In this document: positions 34,823-47,406 of the stretch, piece by piece
How the letters are laid out: every line of letters starts with the position of its first letter
Numbering within the stretch: the first letter of the stretch is position 1
Source: Siphonodentalium dalli
Lineage: Eukaryota > Mollusca > Scaphopoda > Gadilida > Siphonodentaliidae
Direction: 5' to 3'
DNA length: 64,000 bases
NCBI GenBank assembly: GCA_032622095.1
Contig: CP136063.1
Span: 89,937,980 to 90,001,979, forward strand
The notes under the pieces: generated by a model
What the model was told of the DNA's origin: nothing
Database searches by the model: none
Seen by the model: only the letters and a program-made list of their open reading frames with translations
Position numbers and translations under genes: made by a program

Positions 34823-37032
34823 AGACAGAACTGAGATGGACCATAATCTTTGGCTATTCTGGTCCATTATGATAACAAAAATGTCTACAGGATACAGTGT
34901 GGATGCCAAGATCGTAGCCAGGGAGTTACTCTGTGATCATATGTGAGGTGAATAGGTATACAGGGAGTTATTGTATGTCATGACTGACGTGAGTAGGTAT
35001 ACAATGAGTGACATTATGGTTATAAGTGGGTTGTCCACGGTAAGATGCATCTAGGTATACAGGGAGAGGTCATGGCCAGGTGTGAGGTGAATAGGTATGC
35101 ATGGAGTGACTGTATGGTGTATGATTGTGTATATCCAGTACAGGTTCATCCGGTGTGCCTGTATGGTCATTGGTGTGGTGTATGGATATAGCTACATGGT
35201 CATCTATGTGTTGATTATGTATATATGTAGTGACTGTAAGGTCATGGGTGGGATGTACATGTGTTGTCTGTATGATCGTGGATGGGGTGTGTGGATAAGT
35301 AGGTAGGGAGTTTATGGTTACGGGTAATGTGTATAGGTATACATGGAATGACTGTACGGTCATGATTGAATATGAATACCTGGAGTTAGCTGGGTGGACA
35401 TTATCGAGCGTGTGTGTACATAGGGGGTGTCCTTGTGGTAACGGGTGGGATGTATATTTATATATATCGTGGATGTATTATCATTGGTGGGTGTATATGG
35501 CGTGTATGATTATACAGTGAATTGCTGAATTGTCATGTGTGAGGTGTATATGCCAGTATGGATTGTTTGAGTGGTCGTATGTGCGGGTTTTTTTGTATAT
35601 CTGGAAGGGCTGAATGGCCATTAGTGAGGGTTAAATGTATACCTGGAGTGAATCTGTGGTCTAGGGTGGGCTGCATATGTATATCGAGTGGTTATATGAC
35701 TATGTGTGTCGAATATGAATACAGGTAGTTACTGTGTTGTTAATGGTGAGATGAGTACATGTAGGTATACAGGTAGTGACTGTATGATCATAAATGTAAT
35801 GGACATATATACAGGGGGTGGCAGGCGTATGAGTATACATGTACCTGGTGTTCCTGTTTGGTGTCTCGTGTCGCTATAGTCATGTGTAGGTTATACCAGT
35901 ACACACACGTGTTGCTTTATTGTCATGGGCGAGGGATATGTGTATATAGCGAGTGGCTATATGGCCATGGATGAGGTGCATATGCATACATGGAGTGACT
36001 ATACTAACATGGGTGTGGTGTATTAGTATATATTGAGTGGCTATTCGGCTATGGTGTGACAGATAGGGATACAGGGATTGACATGGCCACTGTTGGTGTG
36101 AATATGAATACAAGGATTGACCATGATCGTGTATGAATGTTTTGAATAGGTACACACGGGGTGACTATATGGCCATAGGTCAGGTGAAGGAGTATACCAA
36201 GTAACATGGGTGAGGGTATGTGTATGAAGCGAGTGGCTATATGGCCATTGGTGATGTGCATATGTATACCGGAATGACTTTATAGTCATTGTTGTGGTGT
36301 GGATGTATATATTGATTTCCATTTGACCATGCGTTTGGAGAATAGGTATACAGGGGATGACCTTATGGCCAATGGTGAGATGAGTCGGTATACATGGAGT
36401 GACTATATAGTTATGGGTCATGTTTAGGAGTATACCCGGTGTGCCTGCATTGTGACGCGTGGATGTATGGTCATCCGTGGTCATGGGTCAGGTGTACACG
36501 TGGGTAGCTATATTGTTATGTCTGTTGTGTTTATGTATATATGCAATGACTGTGTGATAATGGGTGGCTATCGCTTTCCACGATATGACATAACCTCTCT
36601 ATTGATTAACATATCCTTGAGTTATTGTGGAAAGCGATAGCCACCCAAGGGACACATGCACACCCCACCCATTACCCCAGTCACTCCATATGTACATAAA
36701 CACCACACAAATGACAACATAGTCACCCACTTTATACACGTACATGTATTAGTACACCTGATGATACAGCCATACTTGGTTATACCCGTACATACCACCA
36801 ATGAGATACAGCCACGAGTCACCAGGTATACACCTACACCCTACCATATAGTCACCCTTTGTATACATATTCACTACATTCACGATCATACAGTCACTCA
36901 TTGTATACATATTCACCTCACCATGGACCATACAGTCACTCATTGTATACATATTCACCTCACCATGGACCATACAACCACTACATGAATACATATTCGA
37001 CATACCCATGACCATGGAGTCAATCCAGGTAT
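34823..37032. repeat. Giant foldback, minisatellite core with polarity switch
   Basis: From about 34920 to 36561 diverged units of roughly 55-65 bp, of the form 'aggtatacagggagtgact' then 'tatggtcatgggtgaggtg', run on the + strand. From 36647 to about 37025 the same unit appears as its reverse complement ('catgaccatacagtcact', 'gtatacatattcacct'). The switch is marked by a 20 bp inverted repeat, GGGTGGCTATCGCTTTCCAC at 36562-36581 and its complement at 36627-36646. Histidine/threonine- or tyrosine/glycine-rich open frames here are artefacts. Confidence 0.85.
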
Positions 37033-38769
37033 ACAGTTCTGCCCAATTCCTTTCAATAATATGGTTCTCCGCAAAATTCCATACTGCAACTTTAAAATGA
37101 ATTTGTCATGCCCCATACGGAACTGGGACAAACATAATAGAACGTAGTTGTCAGTTAATTACATTGTAACTAACACGTACAATAACCAAGTGAGTAACAA
37201 TTTGCCACTTTTTTTTCGGATAACGCAGAGAATGATGTTCGGGATATCTTAACTTTTAGCTTTTTACAAATTTGGTTGCCATTTTGGAAGCCATCTTGAG
37301 CAATTTAGTCTATAAACACCGTAGTGTGACACATTTAAGATAGACCAAAAACAATAAACACCTTTCAATCCAAAGATAGTTACATTTTACTTGAACGAAT
37401 GGTCGAACCCTGAAAAGTGAATTCTTATGTCCAATATTTCTGGTAAATGTCAGTGGTGACAAACTGACAATAGTAAAAATGATCCATGGTGCATCAGACA
37501 TGTTAGTATACAATGTATAGAAAACAGATTAGCCAATTGTCTTCATCAACCACAACTTGTAAGCGATTGCAGGACACCCTGGGGCAATATTTACCATATT
37601 TTAGCGGCCATTTTCGCAGCCATTTTGAGCCAAGGTAAGATTTATGGTTCCAGAGATTTGGAATATTCATAGGTAATGATATGCCTCACTTACATTACAA
37701 TTTTCTTTTCATTTCTTGTTGAAATATGACTAGAATCCCAATTGTGATTTTTTGTAAAATTTTGTACTGCGTTCTGTAAAATCGAATTTTTGAGGGATCG
37801 GAAGGGGTTAGGACCCCAATAATTGCATATTTAATTGCTCCAATGATCAGTTAATATAAAAAACACAAAATAAAGTTGCACTACTCAACCAGTTCCAAAC
37901 AGCATGAATTGATCTAGAAGTTATTTGTGAAAAAATGTCATATTTTCAACTTCCGGCAGCCATTTTGGCGGCCATCTTGGATGGTGAGTTTCAATTTTGG
38001 CCCAAAAAAGTGTCATTATGTCTTAGATTCACGAAAATATATACATTTGTATACATTTGACTAGATTTTCCCGCTATAATTTTCATAAAACTGGCTCACT
38101 TATAGTTCTAGAAAATGGATCGTGTTGTGGGGGGGGGGGGGGGGGGGGTAACAAGTCTCGTTCTTATCAGAAAACGACATGAATATATATTTCTTAAGTT
38201 GATCGTATCGATTTAGGGATGTATTGGTTGTAATAGTGCAACGTTCCAGGGGTGTACGCACATACACACACGTTGGACGAATGCAATCATGTAAATAAAA
38301 GTGATTTTTTACGTTTTGAGGGGTGACCCGATGACCCCCTTCTTATCTTAAAACCCCAGGAAAAGTTGCTTCTTAAGTTGTGTTTTTATAATTAGTATAT
38401 ATCAAAGTACTTTGAGACCAAAAATTATGGATGTACGCGAAAGTGTAAATAAAAAGTGAAAAATCACGTTTTGGGGTTCAGCATGGGACCCCCTTTCTTA
38501 TCTGAAAACCCCAGGAAAATCCCTTTCTTAAGTTGTGTTTTCTTAATCAGTACACTTAGGAGTATCAACAAATCAAAATTCATCGATGTACGCGGAACTG
38601 TAAATAGAAGTGATTTTTGGCACTTTTTGGGGTTCAGCAGCCCCTAAACCCCAGGAATGCGCAACTTAAGAAATCGGGTTTTCAGAATGTCCCATTATTG
38701 GTACCAACTTTAGGGGGTCAAACCTTTTGTACGCAAAAGTGTAAATAGAACATATGCGGGCTCCCGAAC
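37033..38769 (-). repeat. Giant foldback, right arm
   Basis: Inverted copy of 33057-34822. The homopolymer matching the left arm's 11-base C run is a G run of about 20 at 38129-38148, so the arms have drifted at slippage-prone sites. Confidence 0.88.
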
Positions 38770-39936
38770 TATATTCCATTGATTATAAAAGGAGATGGTC
38801 CCATAACTGGCATGATTTAGTGTACAGTACCCCTTTAACACTGCGAAGTTTATATAATTTATATAATTTATACAGTTTGTCTGTCAGCTAATGCCTGTTG
38901 TGGGAATAGACTGTTTATTCTCGGGATCCAAACTTATACATTTATCATTATTTTGCGGAAACTTCAGGGTTAATTGATGAGCTGCTGGACATTCGTAAAC
39001 CAGATGGTCGAGGGCGAATTTACAGATGTCCAGTAGCGAGAACATTAACCGACTTAAAATACTGTTTTATAAAATACAAGGAGAAATTACATTGATACAG
39101 ATGAAAAATTCCGATTAATAAGACGTTTACGAACATTTTACTGGGAGAACAGAGTCATTGTTGGCATACAGCAAAACCACGCCCCTTGATACGGCTCGTG
39201 TGAGTGGATTTTGTCGCGGTAACTATTGTCCGGACATATACAGCTGCCCAGTACAGATTTATTTCTGAATTAAACTTCGATATACGTAACGTATAATAGA
39301 ATATTTGTTTTCGCTGTAAATATAACATATTATATATACGTAATATATGCAGTACTTTCGACGCAATTATCTGTATTTTTGGCACGAATGCATTTTAGAA
39401 TAGTTTTGACTCGCGAATTATCAAGGTAATATCGTTCGGCGCAGAAGAACAGTAACTCTATTATGATGACGTGTTATGTTTGAATGTGATACTTACAACT
39501 AGTATGCAAATTAATTCTGCCTTTCCTGACAAGGAATTGTATTACGTGGGGTTTATAAGCACTATTAAGATGTTTATTATTGTGGGCGATTGTTGGAAGT
39601 GGACTATTTCTCGAACAGAGGTCCCCTCTGGGGTTCAGTGTGCATGCATTGGGAGACTTGACCATTCTAGATTACGAATGTCGACTTGTGGTATAAAGCA
39701 TAGTAAGAATGCCGATTCGGACAAATAGAAAGTCGAGGTAGAACAAACGAGCTGGGTTTTAAATAATATGAAAATGCCATCGGCCTTATCGAGAAGGGAA
39801 CGTGGCATCTTGAACGTGGCTTGTTGGAATGGGGGGTTTGTGTACTTTATGAACACATACCTTCGATCTAAACACGCGCTTGCGAGTTCGTTCCTGCACG
39901 GGCCACATCCCGGAGGCAAGAGGAACGAGGGGCGCT

Positions 39937-40510
39937 CAGGGACGTGGCGACAGGGTGGGGTGTCTCATCCTCCAACTTTGATCCAAACTTTCAACAGTTG
40001 GAAATTTCATGCATGTACCTGAAACAACATTAGCTGGAAATATCACATCAACGATATGTTGAAATTGTTCTCATAGGTTGATTTTCCAGCAATTTATTAG
40101 TGGGGAATTTGTTGTTTTTAGACAAACATTTGCATGCATATTTTTATACTTTTGGACAAGTTTTGGTCAAATTTTTTGAACTGAAATGGTCATCAGTTGG
40201 ATATTTTACAATCTTAGGGAGGGGTGTCAGGTTGGAAATTACCAACAATTGCAGCTTGCATGAGGCCAGTCTTTATGCTAGGATTCTGTACTGTTATGTT
40301 CAAATTTCAAATTGTTCTCATATTGGGCCGAACCATAGTTGGCCCAGATTATGTTCCTCCACATGACTACTGGTCCATTTATCATAGTCTAACACGCATG
40401 ACTGTGATGGGACCGTTAGCCAAAATCAAAGCACAGGGGGTGGGGTGCAAATATAATTACGCAAACTAGCGAGTTTGATGTGGTTCAGTTTGGAGCGGGC
40501 GCAGTTGTAA
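39937..40510. mobile_element. hAT-like MITE, copy 3, 3'-truncated
   Basis: It begins CAGGGACGTGGCGACAGGG and follows the family through 'gttggaaatttcatgcatg', 'caatttattagtgggg', 'ctaggattctg' and 'ggggtgcaaatataattacgc'. The inverted right terminus seen at 27710-27728 is not found, so the copy is incomplete or the end has decayed. Confidence 0.7.
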
Positions 40511-41043
40511 ATGACATGTAACACGTATAGTTGTTGTAACAGACGATACTACTGATGGATCGTAACTTCTTTTCACTGGGGGCTTGCTTCCCTAAGTAAC
40601 TAAGTAATGGTTTATTCTCAGTCATTATACATGGTACATGAGAACACGTATATACACTATATACAAATTATAACTTTCCAGTGGTTTGTTCCGAATATTG
40701 GAACTTACAGTAATTACAAGTACATAAATAAAATACAATGGAAACAAAATTTAATAATCAGTTACGATCCAATATTGCATTATCATGTCCGGAATAAAAC
40801 AAATCGACATATCTATCTAAAGATTCTAAGATAACCAAAAAAGAAATTATATTAGGTATACAATCATGCATACATCATGATCAATATATATAATATTGTT
40901 TTTGAATCCAAGATGTTGTAAATAACCATAGGTTGTACATCAATTGCGTTAAACTATTAATTAATATGTGACGATGCACTAATATTGTGTTTATGATTAT
41001 TATCTGTAATGAAAATGGGTTATATAATATATATAACTATATA

Positions 41044-42482
41044 TCTATTATATATTTTGGAAGATCTGCATGTGTGTCTGTGTGTGTGTGTGTGTGTATG
41101 ATCGCGATGGACTCGAAAACGACCGAGCCGATTTCGATGAAACTTGGTATGTGGGGGTATTTTCTGTCGGGAAGTGGCATAGGCCTATTAATTTTCAGAT
41201 CCGAGCTCAACTTTTCACGTGCCGAGGTCAAATCTGTTTTTACGCCGTTTTGCGCTAATATATTTCCGTTCGGTGCTCACAAATCGATTCGATATAGCGC
41301 GAATAATAAATTGCCAGTCATATAATTTGCACGGTTAGAATCTGTGGCGCTTCATCTTTCCAATGATGTATCACATGCCTGTGTACGTTTAAAGTTTCTA
41401 CCTTAATTATCGGGAAGAACGCAGGACCATGCTTCGCTCATCGAAAAACATTGTGTAAATATATTACGCCATCAACAGTTCGTGACGTGATCGCGTTAAC
41501 TCTTAACCGGCCGATGTCGCGTTAACTCATCACCGGCCGAGGTATCCGCAAATGACATTGTGCTATATATCTCCGAAACGGGTGGAGCTATCGACTTGAA
41601 ATTTGGTATGTGTATGTATCTTGCCCCGGATACGAATTTTATCGGATCGCCGAGCCCGTGCGACGCCAGCTTCGCGCATGCGCAGACCAGATCTCGGAAA
41701 CGGGTGGAGCTATCGACTTAAAATTTGGTTTTTGAATAGCCCGGACGAAGTCGGGTCACCTTCTAGCGCCGATTTCGATGAAACTTCGCATGTGAGGGTA
41801 CTATCGGTCGGGAAGTGGCATAGGCATATTAATTTTCAGATCCGAGGTCAACTTTTCACGTGCCGAGGTCAAATCTGTTTTTACGCTGTGTTACGGGACT
41901 TTCATTTGAGTTCGGTGCTTACAAATCGATTCGAAACAGCGCGAATAATAAAATGCCAGTCATAATAATGACACTGTGAGAATCTTTCGTGTTTCCTCTT
42001 TCCAACGATATATAATGCGTATGTATCCGTTTTAGTTATCTGCCTCAATTATCAAGAAGAAGTGGTACTATCTTCCATCAGGATAAAAACAATGCGTAAC
42101 TTCTATGACGTCGTTAGAGGTCATAACTTTAGATCACGTTAACGCTTAACCGGCCGATGCATTTGACTGTTTCAGACGTCTTGGCGATATCTCGGGCACC
42201 GATGGTAATTTATCTTTACGTTGAAACTTGATAATTAATTAGCGTGTGTATATGAGGCGCGTTTATATACTTGAGTGGAAATCAAATCGGGTTAAACTGG
42301 CGGATTTTTACGGACGAAATTTGATGCATAGGGTATCTCGGTATCCGTTGGGCCGATTTCCCGGTATCCGCTGGGCCGATTTCCACCATTTTTGGGGTGT
42401 TGGTGTTTGACCCCACCTGACCTTGACCTTCAAAATGGTCAATTCAAGGTCAAAGCCCGGACGAAGTCGGGTCACCTTCTAG
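41044..42482 (+). mobile_element. Helitron-like unit 1 of array A
   Basis: It starts TCTATTATATATTTTGGAAG after an A and ends with the hairpin GCCCGGACGAAGTCGGGT, about eight bases and CTAG (42479-42482). TC start, GC-rich 3' hairpin and terminal CTRR are Helitron hallmarks. The interior carries a (TG)n tract, repeated 'gatttcgatgaaacttgg' blocks and two 'cggagctatcgactt'-type blocks, but no Rep/helicase frame, so it is nonautonomous. Confidence 0.7.
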
Positions 42483-43762
42483 TCTATTAAATATTTTGGA
42501 AGATCTGTGTGTGTGATCGCGATGGACCCGAAAACGACCGAGCCGATTTCGATGAAACTTGGTATGTGGGGGTATTTTCTGTCGGGAAGTGGCATAGGCC
42601 TATTATTCATTTTCAGATCCGAGCTCAACTTTTCACGTGCCGAGGTCAAATCTGTTTTTACGCCGTTTTGCGCTAATATATTTCAGTTCGGTGCTCACAA
42701 ATCGATTCGATATAGCGCGAATAAAAAATTGCCAGTCATATAATTTGCACGGTTAGAATCTGTGGAGCTTCATCTTTCCAATGATGTATCACACGCCTGT
42801 GTACGTTTAAAGTTTCTACCTTAATTATCGGGAAGAACGCAGGACCATGCTTCGCTCATCGAAAAACATTGCGTAAATATATTACGCCATCAACAGTTCG
42901 TGACGTGATCGCGTTAACTCTTAACCGGCCGATGTCGCGTTAACTCATCACCGGCCGAGGTATCCGCAAATGACATTGTGCTATATATCTCGTAAACGGG
43001 TGGAGCTATCGACTTGAAATTTGGTATGTGTATGTATCTTGCCCCGGATACGAATTTTATCGGGTCGCCGAGCCCGTGCGACGCCAGCTTCGCGCATGCG
43101 CAGACCAGATCTCGAAAACGGGTGGGCCTATCAATTTTCAGATCCGAGGTCAACTTTTCACGTGCCGCGGTCAAATCTGTTTTTACGCTGTGTTACGGGA
43201 CTTTCATTTGAGTTCGGTGCTTACAAATCGATTCGAAACAGCGCGAATAATAAAATGCCAGTCATAATAATGACACTGTGAGAATATTTCGTGTTTCCTC
43301 TTTCCAACGATATATAATGCGTATGTATCCGTTTTAGGTATCTGCCTCGATTATCAAGAAGAAGTGGTACTATCTTCCATCAGGATAAAAAACAATGCGT
43401 AACTTCTATGACGTCGTTAGAGTTCATTACGTTAGATCACGTTAACGCTTAATCGGCCGATGCATTTGACTGTTTCAGACGTCTTGGCGATATCTCGGGC
43501 ACCGATGGTAATTTATCTTTACGTTGAAACTTGATAATTAATGAGCGTGTGTATATGAGGCGCGTTTATATACTTGAGTGGAAATCAAATCGGGTTAAAA
43601 GGTCAAATCGGGTAAAACCGGATGGATTTCGACGGGTACTTTTGTCGGGTACTTTTGTTCGGGCAGTGTTTTGGACGGGTCAAATCGTGACCCCACTTGA
43701 CCTTGGCCTTCAAAATAGACAATTCAAGGTCAAACCCCGGACGAAGTCGGGTCACCTTCTAG
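42483..43762 (+). mobile_element. Helitron-like unit 2 of array A
   Basis: It begins TCTATTAAATATTTTGGAAG directly after the CTAG of unit 1 and ends with the same hairpin and CTAG at 43759-43762. Most of it is a close copy of unit 1; the internal block around 41700-41820 of unit 1 is shortened here. Open frames across it are not conserved between units. Confidence 0.7.
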
Positions 43763-44379
43763 TCTATCATATATTTTGGAAGATCTGTGTGTCTGTGTGT
43801 CTGTCTGTGTGTCTGTGTGTTCGCGATGAACTCGAAAACGGCCCACCCGATTTCGATGAAACTTGGTATGTGGGGGTATTTTCGGCCGGGGACGAACATA
43901 GGCATATTAATTTGTCCGTGCGACGTCACCTTGACCTTGAAATCGGGTCATTTCAAGGTCAAACGCCCGAATATCACGGGATTTCGATGAAACTTGGTAT
44001 GTGGGGGTACTTTCTTATGGCGAGTCTCATAAGCATATTCATTTGCCCGTACGCCGTGACCTTGACCTTGAATTCGGGTAAATTCAAGGTAAAATCGCCA
44101 AGTTTGATGGGATTTCGACGAAATTTGATACGTGGGGTTAGTTTTGTCCACTGATTGTTTTGGACGGGTCCAATCGTGACCCTGACAAGACCTTGACCTT
44201 CAAAATGATTAATTCAAGGTCAAATCGGGTAAAACCGGATGGATTTCGACGGGCACGTTTGTCGGGTACTTTTGTCCGGGCTGTGTTTTTGGACTGGTCA
44301 AATCGTGACCCACTTGACATTGACCTTCAAAATGGACAATTCAAGGTCAAAGCCCGGACGAAGTCGGGTCACCTTCTAG
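43763..44379 (+). mobile_element. Helitron-like unit 3 of array A
   Basis: It begins TCTATCATATATTTTGGAAG and ends with the hairpin at about 44352-44369 and CTAG at 44376-44379, followed by T. It is shorter than units 1 and 2 and built mainly of 'tgaccttgaccttgaaat' / 'ttcaaggtcaaa' inverted motifs, which resemble units of array B (54995-55609). The outer A and T flanks of the whole array fit Helitron insertion between A and T. Confidence 0.7.
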
Positions 44380-44983
44380 TTATATATATATATACACGCA
44401 TATGCATACATGTAACTAAATACATACACACATATAGAAATAGCATGGAAATACACACGCGTACATACACACGCATACACATACATACAACTCGAGCTCG
44501 TGAATAATTGATCGTAGGCCTGCGAGATTATTTAACGGATACCAATGACCACCAATCAAGGTGAACACATATCACCCACTTTAACTAATACAGCAATGGA
44601 CTGCCTCCATCGGATATTTTCCTATATTATTTATTTCATTGGTCAAGTAAGTCACATAGGGCATACCTGATATGTTCTTGCCCGGCATGTTGACGTGCTA
44701 TTAGGGTATATGTACAGGGACAACGTTACTAGGAAAGTCCGTTGTTTAGAATGTCCATTGTATTATGCAGAATACAACATGTATGTCTTCAGAAGTTCAA
44801 GTATACTTCTGTAGACAGACATAGTACTTATCTCAACAAAGGACTAGCATGTTGAGATACATTTGTAAGTATGGATGTCGTTTAAAAGATTCGTTGATAG
44901 GAAGGCCTGTTATCCGTATATAGTGTCGAAATTTCCTAATATTCTACATGCATAAACGTAATAGTTTTTTTCTCTTTATGTTT

Positions 44984-45244
44984 ATATATAAATATTGGCC
45001 TACATTGGTCTGCCACTGGCCACATGCACAATCATGCTATGGCATTATATAAGATCAGATGTATGCAAATAGCGCTACTATATATACTAACACAATACCG
45101 AAGCACTTATCCTTTGTTTCAAGCACATGGTTGGAAATGTGGTTAAGGAAATTGCTAGTTGTGCCAGCATTCAAGACATACACTGGACTTAGTTCGGTGA
45201 ATAAAACCCATCACGGTGGGAATCACGTGGTTTCGAGTTGATGA
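44984..45244 (+). repeat. Direct duplication, copy 1
   Basis: It matches 45817-46102 from 'tataaatattggcctacatt' to 'atcacgtggtttcgagttga'. It lacks about 38 bp ('caattgtgctccacctcttt' and following) present in copy 2. The 570 bp between the copies is not duplicated. It is intronic, and no gene is recognised. Confidence 0.85.
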
Positions 45245-45816
45245 GTATAAATCACGCACTCAAAATGGCCGAGAAATCACAAACGCGACCAGGAACGAGG
45301 ACAAATGTAATAAACTATAGGATATTACATCTTATACATAGTATTTTGTCAGCTACGAGCAGATCCTGTTCTATTTTTCAAACAATTTGATACCCATAGT
45401 GTCCAAATTCACATTTGTTCGCTCTAACTTTCTGACCAAAGTGGCCAGTCGAAGGATTCTCCAAGATGTATGGACTTGTGTGTTCCACGCACCTCCGACT
45501 GGCAACTTTTGTCAGAATGCTATAGAAAATCACTGAGTATTTTCGAACAAATAATGTATCAACTTGTTTAAAAAATAAACTAGCATATGCTCGTGAGAGT
45601 CAAAATGCTATGTTTCGTGTCAGTTCCATATATATTATGTTTTTGTGCGTTTGCACTAGCCTCGGTCATTTTGTATGCGTGGTACTCACCAACCTCTATA
45701 CAAAGGTCTCTCCATTGGAAGGATGTAGCAATTAACTAAGATAATCGAAAATTCCAACCACATCAACTTTACCATTTCAGATAACACTACATTTGAACTT
45801 CGCATACATGTTAGTA
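45245..45816. repeat. Spacer between duplications; relative of the 5.1-5.7 kb flank
   Basis: 45540-45720 resembles 5100-5192 joined to 5652-5740 and lacks the foldback found there. The remainder is not recognised. Confidence 0.5.
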
Positions 45817-46102
45817 TATAAATATTGGCCTACATTGGCCTGCCACTGGCCACATTCACATGCTATGGCATTATATAAGATCAGATGTATGCAAATATCG
45901 CTATATATATACTAACACAATATACCGAAGCACTTGTCCTTTGTTTCAAGCACATGTTGGAAATGTGGTTAAGGAAATTGCTAGTTGTGCCAGCAATTGT
46001 GCTCCACCTCTTTGGTGTAATTCCACATTCAAGACATACACTGCACTTAGTTCGGTGAATAAAACCCATCACGATGGGAATCACGTGGTTTCGAGTTGAT
46101 GA
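45817..46102 (+). repeat. Direct duplication, copy 2
   Basis: Second copy of 44984-45244, slightly longer. The short open frames it contains differ between copies, which argues against a coding exon. Confidence 0.85.
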
Positions 46103-46539
46103 ACATATTTTATTCGGGACGAATCAATTGACATAAACAGAACGGCAATGAAACCGCCAATAATTGTCATTACGTGTAATTTGGCCAACGGCACTCTTTT
46201 ATGCGTATATGGATAACAAATTTATGAAAATAACTTGTTGATTTGTTATTCCATTCTGAACACCTCATATCAGCGAGTGTTTTACATCACTTTAAATACA
46301 CATAGTGCACATTAAGTTAGATATACTGAAATAAATCACACGGGGAAAAGTATGTTCCAAGTACAAAACAGTTTATCCAGAGTATATATATATATATACA
46401 ACTCTCAATAGACATACTCGTAGTTATCCAAATCATAACCGATGTCATACGAATGCAATTTATAGTTACTATAAATCTAATAAGAAATGGTAATTTAAAA
46501 TCACTTGAAACGGCTTTGGAGCTTGCATATATAGACAGA

Positions 46540-46936
46540 ACATAATGCGCATCTTAATCTCGAATATTTTATCGAATGAGTTGTGCATGGATGGCGCACG
46601 GCGCACGGATATATTTCGCGAGCGCGTAGCTCAAGCGAAATGTAACTATGCGCCGTCCGCAACGAGTTCGATAAAAGATTCGAGATTATGATACAAGTTG
46701 TGTTCTGTATTTATTCCACAACTTTGTGTCAGATAAGTTAAATCGATGACTGTCACCTCCATTGATACTATAGCTACATTTATTGCGATTTAAGTTTGAT
46801 GAATAACCAGTAAGGGCCGGGGCATCACCAGATGCGAATCATGTACGTCAACTTTCTTGGCGACAACGTCAACAAGAATAGTTTCGGCTTGTATTCCACT
46901 AGAGGTATACAATACTATTTATTATTGCACACTCAA
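46540..46936 (+). repeat. Second direct duplication, copy 1
   Basis: It aligns with 47407-47735: 'gcgcatcttaatc', an imperfect hairpin 'ttatcgaatga' to 'gttcgataaaagattcgaga', 'caagttgtgttctgtattt', 'gatgactgtcacc' and 'gatgaataaccagtaa'. Copy 2 leads straight into the last lectin exon. Confidence 0.75.
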
Positions 46937-47211
46937 TGGCTTATTTGTGAGAAATACAGCAAAATATAGAAGATTTCAAAACGTTCAATAAACAATTGTG
47001 TATTTTTCTTGAACAATACAAACCGATTACGTCAACAACGTCATTGGCGACGTCAACCGTAGCTGGCAATTTTTTCACTAAATTATTAGGTATATAGTCT
47101 ACACTAAGCACACGTTTGTGCAATTAAATACACAATATAGACCTAAATTTTAGTATAGTACAAGTTACAATCTCCAGAGTGTGCAATAAACATAGAACAA
47201 CACAGTTTTGA

Positions 47212-47327
47212 GAACATGATAACGTTATTGCACTCGTTTGTCATGCCGCGAGGTAAAACTCGAACCTCCGGTTCTCGTTTTACCATCACATCAGAACAAA
47301 CTCATACAATAACGTTATCATGTTCAG
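47212..47327. mobile_element. Small hairpin element
   Basis: 'gaacatgataacgttattg' (47212) is matched in inverse at 47309-47327, and the pairing continues inward with mismatches to 'aactcgaacc' / 'ggttctcgtt'. Likely a MITE relic of about 116 bp. Confidence 0.65.
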
Positions 47328-47406
47328 ACACTAATCTTGTGTCGTTCTATCTATTTCAATGGCTGGATTCCGTTGAATACGTGCCTCGCGTCAATTGGTT
47401 AATAAA

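Larger units (their letters stand above)
33057..38769. mobile_element. Giant foldback element, 5.7 kb
   Basis: The element starts GTTCGGGAGCCCGCATATG at 33057 and ends with the exact complement at 38769. It is flanked on both sides by TATA (33053-33056 and 38770-38773). The arms 33057-34822 and 37033-38769 are inverted copies of about 1.75 kb with only scattered differences in the parts compared. The core 34823-37032 is a minisatellite. No transposase frame is visible in arms or core; open frames there are repeat artefacts. The flanks join to make a continuous copy of the repeat seen at 14770-15218, showing where it inserted. A partial third arm is at 63175-64000. Confidence 0.9.

Noticed and set aside
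35070-37015. Several histidine/threonine- or tyrosine/glycine-rich open frames
   Set aside because: All come from the minisatellite core of the giant foldback and change with its polarity.
41044-44379. Open frames of 60-207 codons in the Helitron-like array
   Set aside because: They overlap in many frames, are not conserved between units and show no domain.
44984-46102. A short LTR retrotransposon formed by the two direct repeats
   Set aside because: No TG...CA ends, no primer-binding site or polypurine tract, and the spacer has no coding content.
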